A stretch of DNA of 18,097 nt from Synechococcales cyanobacterium PMM_0002 (lineage in GTDB: Bacteria; Cyanobacteriota; Cyanobacteriia; Elainellales; Elainellaceae): contig CASBQX010000142.1 of the NCBI GenBank assembly GCA_949127925.1, forward strand, positions 1 through 18,097. Reading direction: 5' to 3'. Of this stretch, positions 8,751 through 16,445 are shown piece after piece. Below the pieces are notes generated by a model, which did not search any database, was not told the origin of the DNA, and saw only the letters and a program-made list of their open reading frames with translations. Position numbers and translations under genes: made by a program. How positions within the stretch are numbered: the first letter of the stretch is position 1; every line of letters begins with the position of its first letter.

Positions 8751-10085
8751 CTACGGCTGAAGCCAGTTGACAGCTACATCGGTAGATGAAAGCAACCCAA
8801 ACCAACTAAGATTCTGCGTATAGTAAGCAGAGTTGTTATCCCAAAAGCCGTCCCGATAGGTCGGGAGCAGCTTTTGTTGACGGATTTGATCGGCAATCTC
8901 CGGTGCCGTAACGCTAAAAGCGGAGTAGAGCATCGCATATTGAGCCGTAGACTCGTAGGTAACAAGCGGCTGTCCTTGCAAATCAATTTGAGCCGGAATG
9001 GCTTGGTTAGATTGCCACAGGTTTCTGAGCGTAACGAGATGTTGCTGTAAGTATTCCCGCGCAGCTGGCTCATTAAACCACTTAGCATCAATGGCCACTC
9101 GCCACCAAACCCGATAGGCATCGAAGCCATAGAGACTGCGGAGCGGATTGGGATCTCGCAGAGGGGTGAAGCGTCCAGTCGTGAGGTTCAGCGCCACCCA
9201 ATCGCTGGGCAAGTCAGCCGCCGAAATTTTGGCAGATTCGTTGAGCACTGCATAACTGCTGGGTACCAGGCTGAGCCAATCGTGTTCTGCATCGACTTGG
9301 GCAAACATCCGGAAGGCATAAGGCGCTAGATAAGAAGGATTTAGATAAAGCAATGTAGGTTGGGGCCGAAATGCCTCGACTGGGCCTGGTAGCAAGTAGC
9401 GCATAGTCGCAGGGTTTCCTGCTAAAGCAGGCGGGTTGTTGGCCTGAAGTGCCGGCCCAGACACCGTTGAAAGTGTCCAGAGGTCTCGTAACTTAATCCG
9501 AGCTTGCTGTAAATAATCCGGACGATTCCAGCGACGAGCCGCCAGAATCAGGGCTGTAATGGCATCAATATCGGCATCGCTGGCAAAGTTTTTATCAAGA
9601 ATCACCCATTTGCCATTTTCATCTTTTCCCCATTTCCAGGACCATAGACTGTCACTCGGAGTGCCGTTAGCGTTAAATCGCCGCAGATTCAGTTCTGCCC
9701 AGTTAAAGCTCCGAGCAAAGGTATCGGGGTCATCAATTAAAACCGCTCGCAGCATCGCATAGGCTTGCCCTTCGGAGGTAGTACGCTCGCCTGCCTCCCA
9801 ATCGATCACCCGGCCATCGGCTTGAATGAACCGCTGGCGGTAGGCATCCCAGCTTTGTTGCAGCCATACCAGCGTTGAGTCGGAACTTGAAGCGATCGCC
9901 GTTGAACTGGCGCTAACACCAGGAGATCCGACACTGGGTGACGCTCCAACGGTAGGCTGAGTCGTTTTGGCACAGCTTGATATCACTATTCCCATTAGCA
10001 ATGCCGCTGCAATCATTGGTCGAAAGCGGAAAAAAAATCTCTCAGCCATAGCTATCTGCGTCGATCCCCATAGATGAACCCACAC
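8751..10085 (-). CDS. bcsZ: Glycoside hydrolase family 8 endoglucanase, lipoprotein form (BcsZ-like)
   Basis: Endo-beta-1,4-glucanase of the kind found in most cellulose synthase operons, where it trims or edits the nascent glucan in the periplasm. Family 8 features are Glu105 in TSEGQAYAM (proton donor), ASDADIDAITALILAARRW (168-186, close to the family signature) and Asp322 in GFDAYRV, matching the catalytic base of BcsZ (YDAIRV). The N-terminus has a basic stretch, a hydrophobic helix and ISSC (Cys38), a lipobox, then a Ser/Thr/Gly-rich linker to about residue 70. The enzyme is thus predicted to be membrane-tethered, unlike the soluble periplasmic E. coli enzyme. I chose the GTG at 10085 because AAGGAGAG sits about 8 bases upstream; the in-frame ATG at 10049 would also give a good signal peptide but has no ribosome site. 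It lies 44 bases after the TPR gene. Confidence 0.9.
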   Translation of the reverse strand: MWVHLWGSTQIAMAERFFFRFRPMIAAALLMGIVISSCAKTTQPTVGASPSVGSPGVSASSTAIASSSDSTLVWLQQSWDAYRQRFIQADGRVIDWEAGERTTSEGQAYAMLRAVLIDDPDTFARSFNWAELNLRRFNANGTPSDSLWSWKWGKDENGKWVILDKNFASDADIDAITALILAARRWNRPDYLQQARIKLRDLWTLSTVSGPALQANNPPALAGNPATMRYLLPGPVEAFRPQPTLLYLNPSYLAPYAFRMFAQVDAEHDWLSLVPSSYAVLNESAKISAADLPSDWVALNLTTGRFTPLRDPNPLRSLYGFDAYRVWWRVAIDAKWFNEPAAREYLQQHLVTLRNLWQSNQAIPAQIDLQGQPLVTYESTAQYAMLYSAFSVTAPEIADQIRQQKLLPTYRDGFWDNNSAYYTQNLSWFGLLSSTDVAVNWLQP

Positions 10086-10129
10086 GATGAACTCTCCTTA
10101 GTACCGATCTCACCTAGTAGCGCCCTCAC

Positions 10130-12430
10130 CTAGTACCGTTCCCAGTAGGGTTGGAACCCACGTTGCTGCAAGAAACTTTCTTGAATCTGGTGTGATTGCT
10201 GGACAATCGTAGGATCGATAATGCCCGCGACTGCCAGCTGCATCTGCATCAGCTCCAATTCTGATAGCGCTTCTAACTTGTCGCCTTGAGCTGCCGTCAG
10301 CCCAATTAATGCCATCCGAGCCGAACGATTTGCCGGTTCAGTCGCCAGCACTTCTTCGTAGATTTGCGCTGCCAAATCAAACCGACGCTGTTGAAACCGA
10401 ACCCCACCGAGTGCCGAGAGCGCATCGGTATTACTCGGGAACCGCGCCAAGATTTGCTCGTAGGAGCGGCTGGCTAAGTTCAAGTTTCCCTGCTCTTGAG
10501 CCAGTTGCGCCTGCACAAAGTAAGCGCCCAAGTTATTGGGATCTTGGGCAATAATTTGAGCAATTTGTGCTTGAGCCAGCCGAGGACTGCGCACTGACAG
10601 CACCTGAAGCTGCCGCACGCGCACTGGAATATTGGCTGGATCGACTTGCAATAAGGCGTTGTAAAGCGGTTCTCGCTGAGGGCTAGCTGGCAATGCTCCC
10701 GCTAAACTCAGCAGTTCGGGCGGCGTATCGCTCAGGGGGCGAGAGGCGACCCAACTGTTGAGCACCGCTTCTGCTTCTGCTTGCGAAATCAGCCCTGCCT
10801 GATAGGCAAGGCTGGCTCGACCCAGCTGTTTGGCATAGTCTTGGGGGTTGAGGGCGATAATTTGGTCGTAAATGGTCAGCGCTTCCGCTAGCCGCCCTTG
10901 GCTTTGCCGCAGTCCGGCTAATCCTTGCAGTGCCGCGCTAACCGTGCCGCGATCGCTAGGGTTGCTGGCCAAAATTGACTGATACCGCTGAGCGCTAGCC
11001 TCCAAATTACCTTCTTTGCGATCTACCTCTGCCAGCAGCAGCAAAATCGCCGAGGCGTCTTGGCTCCCGGCCGAGGTGGCCGAGTAAGCGGCTAAAGCGC
11101 TGCGAGCCGCAGCCAAATTGTTGGCCTTAATGTAAATTTGAGCAATGCGGAAGTTTAAGAACGGTTCGTTTACCCCGGCATTAAGCAGCGTTTGAAAGTA
11201 GGGCAGCAGTTCGGTTCCAGGAGCATCTAGCCGCTGGAGAGCTTGAGCCAAAGTTCGCAATTGCGCCGGGTCGGAAGGCAGGGGTTGGAAGTAGGGCTGG
11301 AGCCGTTGCTGCAAGATCTGACTAGAAATTAGCCCCGTTTGCCTTTCTAGAACCGCAACTTGAACCTGTAAACCCACATCGTTAGGCTGCTGCTGCGCCA
11401 GCTGCCGATAAATTTGCAGCGCGAAGGCTCGCTCTGAGGGATAGCCACTCAGCACATCAGCAATTTCGCGCCCGATTGAAACCGTCAGGTTAGGCGATTG
11501 CAGCGCTTCTTTATACAACGCAACCGCCTCTTGAGCGTAGATTTGGTTGTCGCTGTAGCGGGCAATATCGTTGAGCGCCCGGGCGAGTGCCAGACGCGAA
11601 TCTTGCCGCCCCCGCAACGGTGCCAGAACCGCCGCCGCCTGGTTAATTTGTTGGTTAGCTGCGTAGGCTGAGGCCAGAGCCGCTCTGACTTGAATGGTCG
11701 TACTGTTTAAGGTGCGCGATCGCCGCAATTCTGTTTCCAGCACTTGAACGGCCTGAGCTGGGTTACCCGATTGGCGCAGCGCTAAGGCATAGGCCGTTGC
11801 TTGCCCACCTGTAATCGGCTTACCGAGTGCCCGGTAGCGATTGAATAGCTCTAAACTGCGGGCAAAGTCACCGCTGTAGGCAGAAATTTCGGCTGCGCCC
11901 AATAGCGCCTCTGGGGCAGGATTACCCTGCAATACAATGGCGTAGTCGGCCAGAGATTCACCAAAACGCCCCTGGTAGCCTAACAGTAGCGCTCGCTGTG
12001 CCCGGGCTTCCGCATCGTTAGAGTTAATATTTAGCAGACGAGTGAGCGCCGCAATTCCTCGCTCTTGCCATTCTGGACGAAACCCGCCCAGAACCCCAAT
12101 CGTGAGCAACGCCAGACGATTGTTTGAGTCAAGCTGCACCACCCGTTCGTAGGCCGCTAGGGCATCGGCATCGCGTCCGGCACGGCGGTAGGAAATCGCC
12201 AGACCCAGCTGGGCTTCTAACGATTGGGGACTTGCCCGCACAATCCGCTCAAAGGCCGCGATCGCCTGAGGCACCTGCCCCTGGTTCAACAGCGTATAGG
12301 CTTGACGCACCGAACTAGTCACAGCCTGTGACAGCGCTGGCGTAGCGGCTAAGCTGACCAGACCCATCGCCGCACCCGTCAACAGCCCTAACGCTAACAA
12401 GCCGCTAATTTCTTTTCGCCACATATTCAT
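10130..12430 (-). CDS. Periplasmic TPR-repeat protein, BcsC-like scaffold without a barrel
   Basis: A signal peptide (MNMWRKEISGLLALGLL...PALSQA, cleavage probably after SQA) is followed by tandem tetratricopeptide repeats over essentially all of the 766-residue protein. Clear units include YTLLNQGQVPQAIAAFERIV, YRRAGRDADALAAYERVV and YEQILARFPSNTDALSALGG. This matches the N-terminal, peptidoglycan-spanning half of proteobacterial BcsC, which links the BcsAB complex to the outer-membrane exit. The chain ends in QRGFQPYWERY with no beta-barrel after it; a barrel is supplied by the gene just upstream. The longest open frame begins at a TTG (12454), but I chose ATG 12430 because GGAGG lies 10 bases before it and the signal peptide then starts correctly. 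Cellulose export is inferred from the operon; TPR proteins on their own are not diagnostic. AlgK with AlgE in alginate export is a comparable split pair. Confidence 0.82.
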   Translation of the reverse strand: MNMWRKEISGLLALGLLTGAAMGLVSLAATPALSQAVTSSVRQAYTLLNQGQVPQAIAAFERIVRASPQSLEAQLGLAISYRRAGRDADALAAYERVVQLDSNNRLALLTIGVLGGFRPEWQERGIAALTRLLNINSNDAEARAQRALLLGYQGRFGESLADYAIVLQGNPAPEALLGAAEISAYSGDFARSLELFNRYRALGKPITGGQATAYALALRQSGNPAQAVQVLETELRRSRTLNSTTIQVRAALASAYAANQQINQAAAVLAPLRGRQDSRLALARALNDIARYSDNQIYAQEAVALYKEALQSPNLTVSIGREIADVLSGYPSERAFALQIYRQLAQQQPNDVGLQVQVAVLERQTGLISSQILQQRLQPYFQPLPSDPAQLRTLAQALQRLDAPGTELLPYFQTLLNAGVNEPFLNFRIAQIYIKANNLAAARSALAAYSATSAGSQDASAILLLLAEVDRKEGNLEASAQRYQSILASNPSDRGTVSAALQGLAGLRQSQGRLAEALTIYDQIIALNPQDYAKQLGRASLAYQAGLISQAEAEAVLNSWVASRPLSDTPPELLSLAGALPASPQREPLYNALLQVDPANIPVRVRQLQVLSVRSPRLAQAQIAQIIAQDPNNLGAYFVQAQLAQEQGNLNLASRSYEQILARFPSNTDALSALGGVRFQQRRFDLAAQIYEEVLATEPANRSARMALIGLTAAQGDKLEALSELELMQMQLAVAGIIDPTIVQQSHQIQESFLQQRGFQPYWERY

Positions 12431-12517
12431 CGGCTGATGGCCTCCACAACCCAATTCGTTTTTGCAAAATATCCTGCGAGATCACGACTCTCACTGCTTG
12501 ATGATGGTTCCGATCAC

Positions 12518-12552
12518 CGTCTAGGAGCCTCTGGAAAAAGTGCTCCTAGACG
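12518..12552 (-). terminator. Strong hairpin between the barrel and TPR genes
   Basis: CGTCTAGGAGC (12518-12528) and GCTCCTAGACG (12542-12552) form a perfect 11-bp stem around a 13-base loop, 5 bases after the stop of the barrel gene and 88 bases before the TPR start. There is no T-run on the minus strand after the stem (GTGATCGG follows), so it is not a standard intrinsic terminator. A partial terminator or an mRNA-stabilising/processing hairpin that sets a different level for the first gene is more likely. The T-run on the minus strand is in the loop, not the tail. Confidence 0.5.
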
Positions 12553-12557
12553 AGGTG

Positions 12558-15152
12558 CTAGAGCGCACCGCGTGGACTGACATCAAAATCAGCCCGGACT
12601 CGAATCCCTGCTACCGATTCTGAAAACTCGTTGAGCTGCTGGAAGGAGAAACCCATCCGCAGATTGCGTTGCAGTTGCAGGTCGTAAAATACTTCCAAAA
12701 CATCGGGCATTTCAGTGCCTGCCTGAACCCGAAGGCGATCGTTAGACAGACTGCGGCCATACCCTACACCGAGGCGATCGCCCGGTGTAAACAAATCTAG
12801 GAAGTTGACACCCGCACTGTAGGTATCACCCTTGAGGTCTAGATCCTGATTGGTGTATTGACCGTAGCGGGCAAAAAGACCCATGTTGAGGTCGGGAATA
12901 AACAATTCGGCGTTAACCCCATAGGCATCTTCTCGATCCCCGTCTTGTACCCCAAAGCCGCCATCTTGCCGAGTTACACTAAATGCCTCTTGGAAGCCAC
13001 TGCGTTGCCCTCCATCAATCGAACTGGTATAGGTGCCGCGCAGAATGAAATTTCCAGTCCGGAACCCAATTTCACCCGCAAACCCATCCAGCGCAAAATC
13101 AGTAATACTGCGGTTAGACGAAAACGCTGCTGCCTTGACCTCCAAGTTGTCGCTGAGCGACCAGTTCAGCAACGCTCCAGGACGAGACCCAATCGCCGCC
13201 GCTGCCAAAGCAGGGTTGGTCTGAAACACTGGATTGAGGAAGTGTGTCAGCGAATCTTTGGCAAAACTATTGCGGTCAAAGTAAGACGTTAAATCAAGCT
13301 GACCGACTAAGAGCCGGAGATTCGGCAAATCGTCCAGCGAAGCCGCCAGATACAGTTCGTTGAGGTTGACACCCTCTTCGTTAGTAGAGGTAATAGCCGG
13401 CCCACTGGCAAAATCCAAGATGCCCCCGACTAGCACATTGGGAGAGAAGGGGTAAATCACAGACACCCGTGCCCGACCCGAGAAATCATCGCCCTGATAA
13501 ATAAACCCACCCTGCAACTGAATCGAGGGGCTAGTAATAGGAGCACGACGCGCCAGTGATTCCTGACCGGGTGTCCCTAACAGTGCAGCAGACGCAGTCA
13601 GTGGGTTACCGGGATAGGGTGCAGTAGGCGTCAGTTGATTGGTGGCACCAGGCGTGACATAAGTTGGTTGTTGTGCCTGTTGAAACTGAAGGGGTGCCAG
13701 CACTGGAGTGCCCTGATTCCCTATAGGATAGCCTCCAGGAAAAGTTGGAACAGCCTGCCCTTGAAACGGGGGCGGTGGCAGGGTAGTAGCCCGATTACCC
13801 GTCGGCACAGAGGGAACTGCTAATGGCGGGAAACCTTGATATCCCGTAGGAGCTTGTCCATAGAGAGCTTGTCCGTAGGGAGCTTGTCCATAGGGAGCTT
13901 GGGCGTATGCAGTTTGCCCATACATCACTGGAGCTTGCCCATACATCACTGGAGCTTGCCCATACATCGCTGGAGCTTGGCCGTAGGGCGCAGTGACATA
14001 AGGATTTTGACGTTGCCCATAGGCTACCTGGCCATACGCACCTGGCATCGGTTGGCCATAGGGAGCAGTTGCATAAGGATTTTGACTTTGCCCATAGGGT
14101 TGACCGTAGGCGATTGGAACTTGCCCATAGGCAGTTTGACTATATTGTGCCGGTACATAAGGATTTGGCACCATTACAGGATTAAAAGCCGCGCTACCGC
14201 TTGAGGCAAATCCAGGCTGGCCGTAGGGGTTATATCCCGAGTTCATCGCCATTGGGCTACTGATACCCCCCATCGGCGCGATCGCCTGGGCTGGAGCCTG
14301 GTAGCTAAATGCAGAAGCAGGGCTAGAGCCTGAAATTGGGACGGCAACGGGAACAGGCATCATCATGACGTAACTGCCCGTTGCCGAGTTAAATACGGGT
14401 ACTGCCCCATTTGGGATGAAACTTTGAGCCGTGGGCTGACCTGGCAGGGCCACACTCACCAGTGGAACAGGCGGCGCATAGGGCAGGGTCGGCGCTACTG
14501 CATAGGGAGATGGAGTCGCAGGGTTATAGATAAACGCGGTGGATGGGCTATAACTTGGAGCTACCGCTACCGGAGCCGCTGCCACAGAGTTGGCTTCCGG
14601 CAAGAAGACCGTAGACGCTGGGGAGCTAACTGCTAGGGCACTCGAAGCGAGTTGGGACGCGCTATTGAGATTTGACTCAGCTGGGCTAGCCGCCGCGATC
14701 GCCACACTAGCAGCTGATGCGTTATTTGGAACCGATAAAGACGCCGAAAGCAGCGGCGCTGACGATTCTAGGGCTGGCGGTTCTGAGGCAGAGCGCTCAC
14801 CAGCCGCCGCTGATACATCTGCCAGCGAAGGGGGCTGAAGGCTAACCTGTAACGGTTGAACCGCTGGCGTTGTCGAGGCGATCGCTCCCACAGCGGGCAT
14901 AGGGTGATTGGCTAACGCTTTTGACTCGGACGGCTCTTGGGAAAGGGGCGCGATCGCCGACTCTGGAACAGAATTCAAATCAATGAGCTGGGAAGAAAAA
15001 GAAACTGGGTCTGGAACATCTGCTGAGGCAGAGCTAATCGGGGTATTAACGATCGCTAAACTCAAACCTAGCCAAACGACGATTGAACCAGAAGAAGTAG
15101 AGAAACTTGAAGACGAGAGACTTTTAAGCAAACCGGGTAATATTGCAGCCAT
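12558..15152 (-). CDS. Outer-membrane beta-barrel protein with long YGQ-rich disordered region; probable cellulose exit porin
   Basis: First gene of the cellulose operon, 864 residues. A signal peptide (about 1-44, cleavage likely after SSASA) leads into ~500 residues of low-complexity Ala/Ser/Pro sequence with very few charges. Residues 310-433 carry 14 YGQ triplets in units such as PYGQ and MYGQAPV, followed by Pro-rich spacers to about 535. From about 541 on, alternating hydrophobic strands, turns rich in Asn/Gly/Asp and blocks such as LNELYLAASLDDLPNLRLLVGQLD and GVNAELFIPDLNMGLFARYGQY are typical of an outer-membrane barrel of roughly 320 residues, of the right size for 14-18 strands. 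The block SYFDRNSFAKDSLTHFLN recalls cyanobacterial OprB-like porins, but I cannot assign a family. The end (RADFDVSPRGAL) lacks the usual terminal aromatic residue. A role as the missing barrel half of BcsC is inferred from position next to the TPR gene. ATG 15152 has only a weak ribosome site. Confidence 0.75.
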   Translation of the reverse strand: MAAILPGLLKSLSSSSFSTSSGSIVVWLGLSLAIVNTPISSASADVPDPVSFSSQLIDLNSVPESAIAPLSQEPSESKALANHPMPAVGAIASTTPAVQPLQVSLQPPSLADVSAAAGERSASEPPALESSAPLLSASLSVPNNASAASVAIAAASPAESNLNSASQLASSALAVSSPASTVFLPEANSVAAAPVAVAPSYSPSTAFIYNPATPSPYAVAPTLPYAPPVPLVSVALPGQPTAQSFIPNGAVPVFNSATGSYVMMMPVPVAVPISGSSPASAFSYQAPAQAIAPMGGISSPMAMNSGYNPYGQPGFASSGSAAFNPVMVPNPYVPAQYSQTAYGQVPIAYGQPYGQSQNPYATAPYGQPMPGAYGQVAYGQRQNPYVTAPYGQAPAMYGQAPVMYGQAPVMYGQTAYAQAPYGQAPYGQALYGQAPTGYQGFPPLAVPSVPTGNRATTLPPPPFQGQAVPTFPGGYPIGNQGTPVLAPLQFQQAQQPTYVTPGATNQLTPTAPYPGNPLTASAALLGTPGQESLARRAPITSPSIQLQGGFIYQGDDFSGRARVSVIYPFSPNVLVGGILDFASGPAITSTNEEGVNLNELYLAASLDDLPNLRLLVGQLDLTSYFDRNSFAKDSLTHFLNPVFQTNPALAAAAIGSRPGALLNWSLSDNLEVKAAAFSSNRSITDFALDGFAGEIGFRTGNFILRGTYTSSIDGGQRSGFQEAFSVTRQDGGFGVQDGDREDAYGVNAELFIPDLNMGLFARYGQYTNQDLDLKGDTYSAGVNFLDLFTPGDRLGVGYGRSLSNDRLRVQAGTEMPDVLEVFYDLQLQRNLRMGFSFQQLNEFSESVAGIRVRADFDVSPRGAL
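13861..13983. repeat. Tandem 15-bp and 21-bp repeats inside the barrel gene
   Basis: Four 15-bp units (13861-13920, core TAGGGAGCTTGTCCA, encoding the pentapeptide frame of APYGQ) run directly into three 21-bp units (13921-13983). The first two 21-bp units are identical and the third differs at a few bases; they encode MYGQAPV on the minus strand. Both unit lengths are multiples of three, so copy-number change keeps the frame. Confidence 0.9.
13979..14098. repeat. Imperfect 45-bp direct repeat inside the barrel gene
   Basis: Positions 13979-14023 and 14054-14098 match at about 40 of 45 bases, with a 75-bp period (25 codons). Both contain CATAAGGATTTTGAC and encode the NPY.TAPYGQ block on the minus strand. 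This is an older, larger duplication layered over the short YGQ units. Confidence 0.85.
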
Positions 15153-15261
15153 TGACTATTTCCACGTCTTTGTGCAGGTGTTCTTTAAGCAGGGGGGTAT
15201 GCTGCAATCAGCCAGAGCAGGTGGAACCTTCGCTCTTATCCCTGAGCGATCGCCCAACTCA

Positions 15262-15290
15262 TGTTTAGTCTTAATCATTGAGATCGTCAA
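15262..15290 (-). promoter_or_regulatory. Candidate sigma-70 promoter of the cellulose operon
   Basis: On the minus strand, TTGACG (15290-15285) is followed after 17 bases by TAAACA (15267-15262). The -35 is 5/6 to consensus and the spacing is ideal; the -10 is weak (3/6), which would suit an activated promoter. Transcription would start about 100 bases before the barrel ATG. Confidence 0.35.
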
Positions 15291-15294
15291 CTAA

Positions 15295-15428
15295 GTCGAG
15301 CATTTAGGTAAAGTCTTATCCGCTCTAATCTACAACCTGGCTTCAGAGTGATCCGGCTACATTGATTAGTTCATTGAGTATTTATATATGTGTTTATATT
15401 TGGCTTAGTTCGTCGAGAATTCAGGTAA
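15295..15428. promoter_or_regulatory. Pair of 17-bp direct repeats, possible operators
   Basis: GTCGAGCATTTAGGTAA (15295-15311) and GTCGAGAATTCAGGTAA (15412-15428) agree at 15 of 17 positions, in the same orientation, 117 bases apart. One copy abuts the candidate -35 of the operon and the other lies about 60 bases before the divergent gene. No protein is recognised for this motif. Confidence 0.5.
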
Positions 15429-15487
15429 GCATACAGTTGCTTTTGTTAGTTATTTTATAGTCAGCATTCCCCTCAATTACCTTGTCT

Positions 15488-16318
15488 ATGTTGCCCCACC
15501 GCACGTCCTCCATGATGTTCTCGCTTAAATTACTCAGCCGACTGCACCACCTCAAAGCCTCTCTGCTATTGCTGCCCTTGATTATTTCCACCCTTGCCCT
15601 GAGCGGCTGTGGCCTGACCACTAGCTGGTTTAACACGGGTTTTTCTCCAGCCCCCCTAAACTTAAATCTTCAACAAATACAGGTAACGTCTAAGCCCGGC
15701 AGCTACACCGTAACAGGTGACACGTCTCTCCCCGAAGGAAGCAAAATCACGATTTCAGCTGTCCGGTATCTCAATGGCGGCGTAGAACTCGTAACAGATT
15801 CCAGCTCCGACGTTCCCTACGCCATCTTGGATCGGCAATTAGCGGTGGTGAATCAAGGAACTTGGCAAACGACTCTAAATATTTGGCAAACTGCCTCTGA
15901 TGGCCGCTATCAAGAACCTTGGCAACTCAGTCAAACAGAGGCTGGAGTGCTTTTTGAGCCAGATTCCAACATTACTTTTATGGCAACCTTTGACCCAGTC
16001 AATCAGCCAGAGGGGTTTAAAATTCAAGTAGAAGGGCAAGACGAAGCGTTGCAGGCAGCCCTAGCCCGATTTACCACAGATGGCGAACTCTACTTGCAAT
16101 CGAGTAAAACGCTGAGCGTTGCCTTGCCAACGGGTAAAACATCTGCGCCTGCCAAGTCTCGCTTCGACGATGCCGTTCGACAAAGTAAGCGTTCAAACGC
16201 CAGCAATGCTTCTGGCTCCCCCGTCAATAGATCTCCGCGTTCACCAGGCAATAACCAACAGCCTGCTAGCTGGAGCAACACCGATGCTCCACTTTCGTCA
16301 GAAGAATTTATGCGTTAA
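15488..16318 (+). CDS. Lipoprotein of unknown function, divergent from the cellulose operon
   Basis: A hydrophobic signal (LKASLLLLPLIISTLALSGC) with a clear lipobox LSGC makes this a lipid-anchored envelope protein of about 276 residues. The mature part has beta-rich segments (LNLQQIQVTSKPGSYTVTGDTSLPEGSKITISAVRYL; TWQTTLNIWQT) that look like an immunoglobulin- or CARDB-like sandwich. A Ser/Asn/Pro-rich, probably disordered tail follows (about 220-276). I do not recognise the family. ATG 15488 was chosen; the frame is open from TTG 15482, and ATG 15512 or 15515 would give a more usual 32-33 residue signal peptide. None has a good ribosome site. Sharing a divergent promoter region with the cellulose operon suggests, but does not prove, an accessory role in glucan export or surface attachment. 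Confidence 0.8.
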   Translation: MLPHRTSSMMFSLKLLSRLHHLKASLLLLPLIISTLALSGCGLTTSWFNTGFSPAPLNLNLQQIQVTSKPGSYTVTGDTSLPEGSKITISAVRYLNGGVELVTDSSSDVPYAILDRQLAVVNQGTWQTTLNIWQTASDGRYQEPWQLSQTEAGVLFEPDSNITFMATFDPVNQPEGFKIQVEGQDEALQAALARFTTDGELYLQSSKTLSVALPTGKTSAPAKSRFDDAVRQSKRSNASNASGSPVNRSPRSPGNNQQPASWSNTDAPLSSEEFMR

Positions 16319-16445
16319 TAGCCCCATTACTGCTTTGCTGTGCGAAAAAATCCAGAGGACTCGTAGAACAAATTGGTCTGCCATTGGTCTATCAAATAGG
16401 GCTAACAGGGTGAGCACCTTAAAAGAGCACCCTAAAAGAGCACGC

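Larger units (their letters stand above)
15153..15487. other. Divergent promoter region, cellulose operon / lipoprotein
   Basis: 335 bases between the start of the operon (minus) and the lipoprotein gene (plus), AT-rich in the middle (TTTATATATGTGTTTATATTTGG near 15380-15402). It holds a candidate minus-strand promoter, two 17-bp direct repeats, and a weak GAGCG/CGCTC hairpin with an overlapping GCGATCGC site (about 15230-15253) in what would be the operon leader. A plus-strand frame overlapping the barrel start and running to 15294 is a shadow, not a gene. No riboswitch that I recognise. Confidence 0.6.

Noticed and set aside
12431..12454. TTG start giving the TPR protein eight more residues (MGCGGHQP)
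   Set aside because: It would put the GGAGG ribosome site inside the coding region and spoil the signal peptide; ATG 12430 is better placed.
13836..14204. Plus-strand open frame of 122 codons rich in SLPIHHWSL repeats
   Set aside because: It is the antisense reading of the YGQ repeats of the barrel gene, which has a signal peptide and fits the operon; the repeats keep the reverse frame open by chance.
14908..15294. Plus-strand open frame of 128 codons across the start of the barrel gene
   Set aside because: Antisense to the signal peptide and low-complexity region; no ribosome site or recognisable domain, and it would block the operon promoter.
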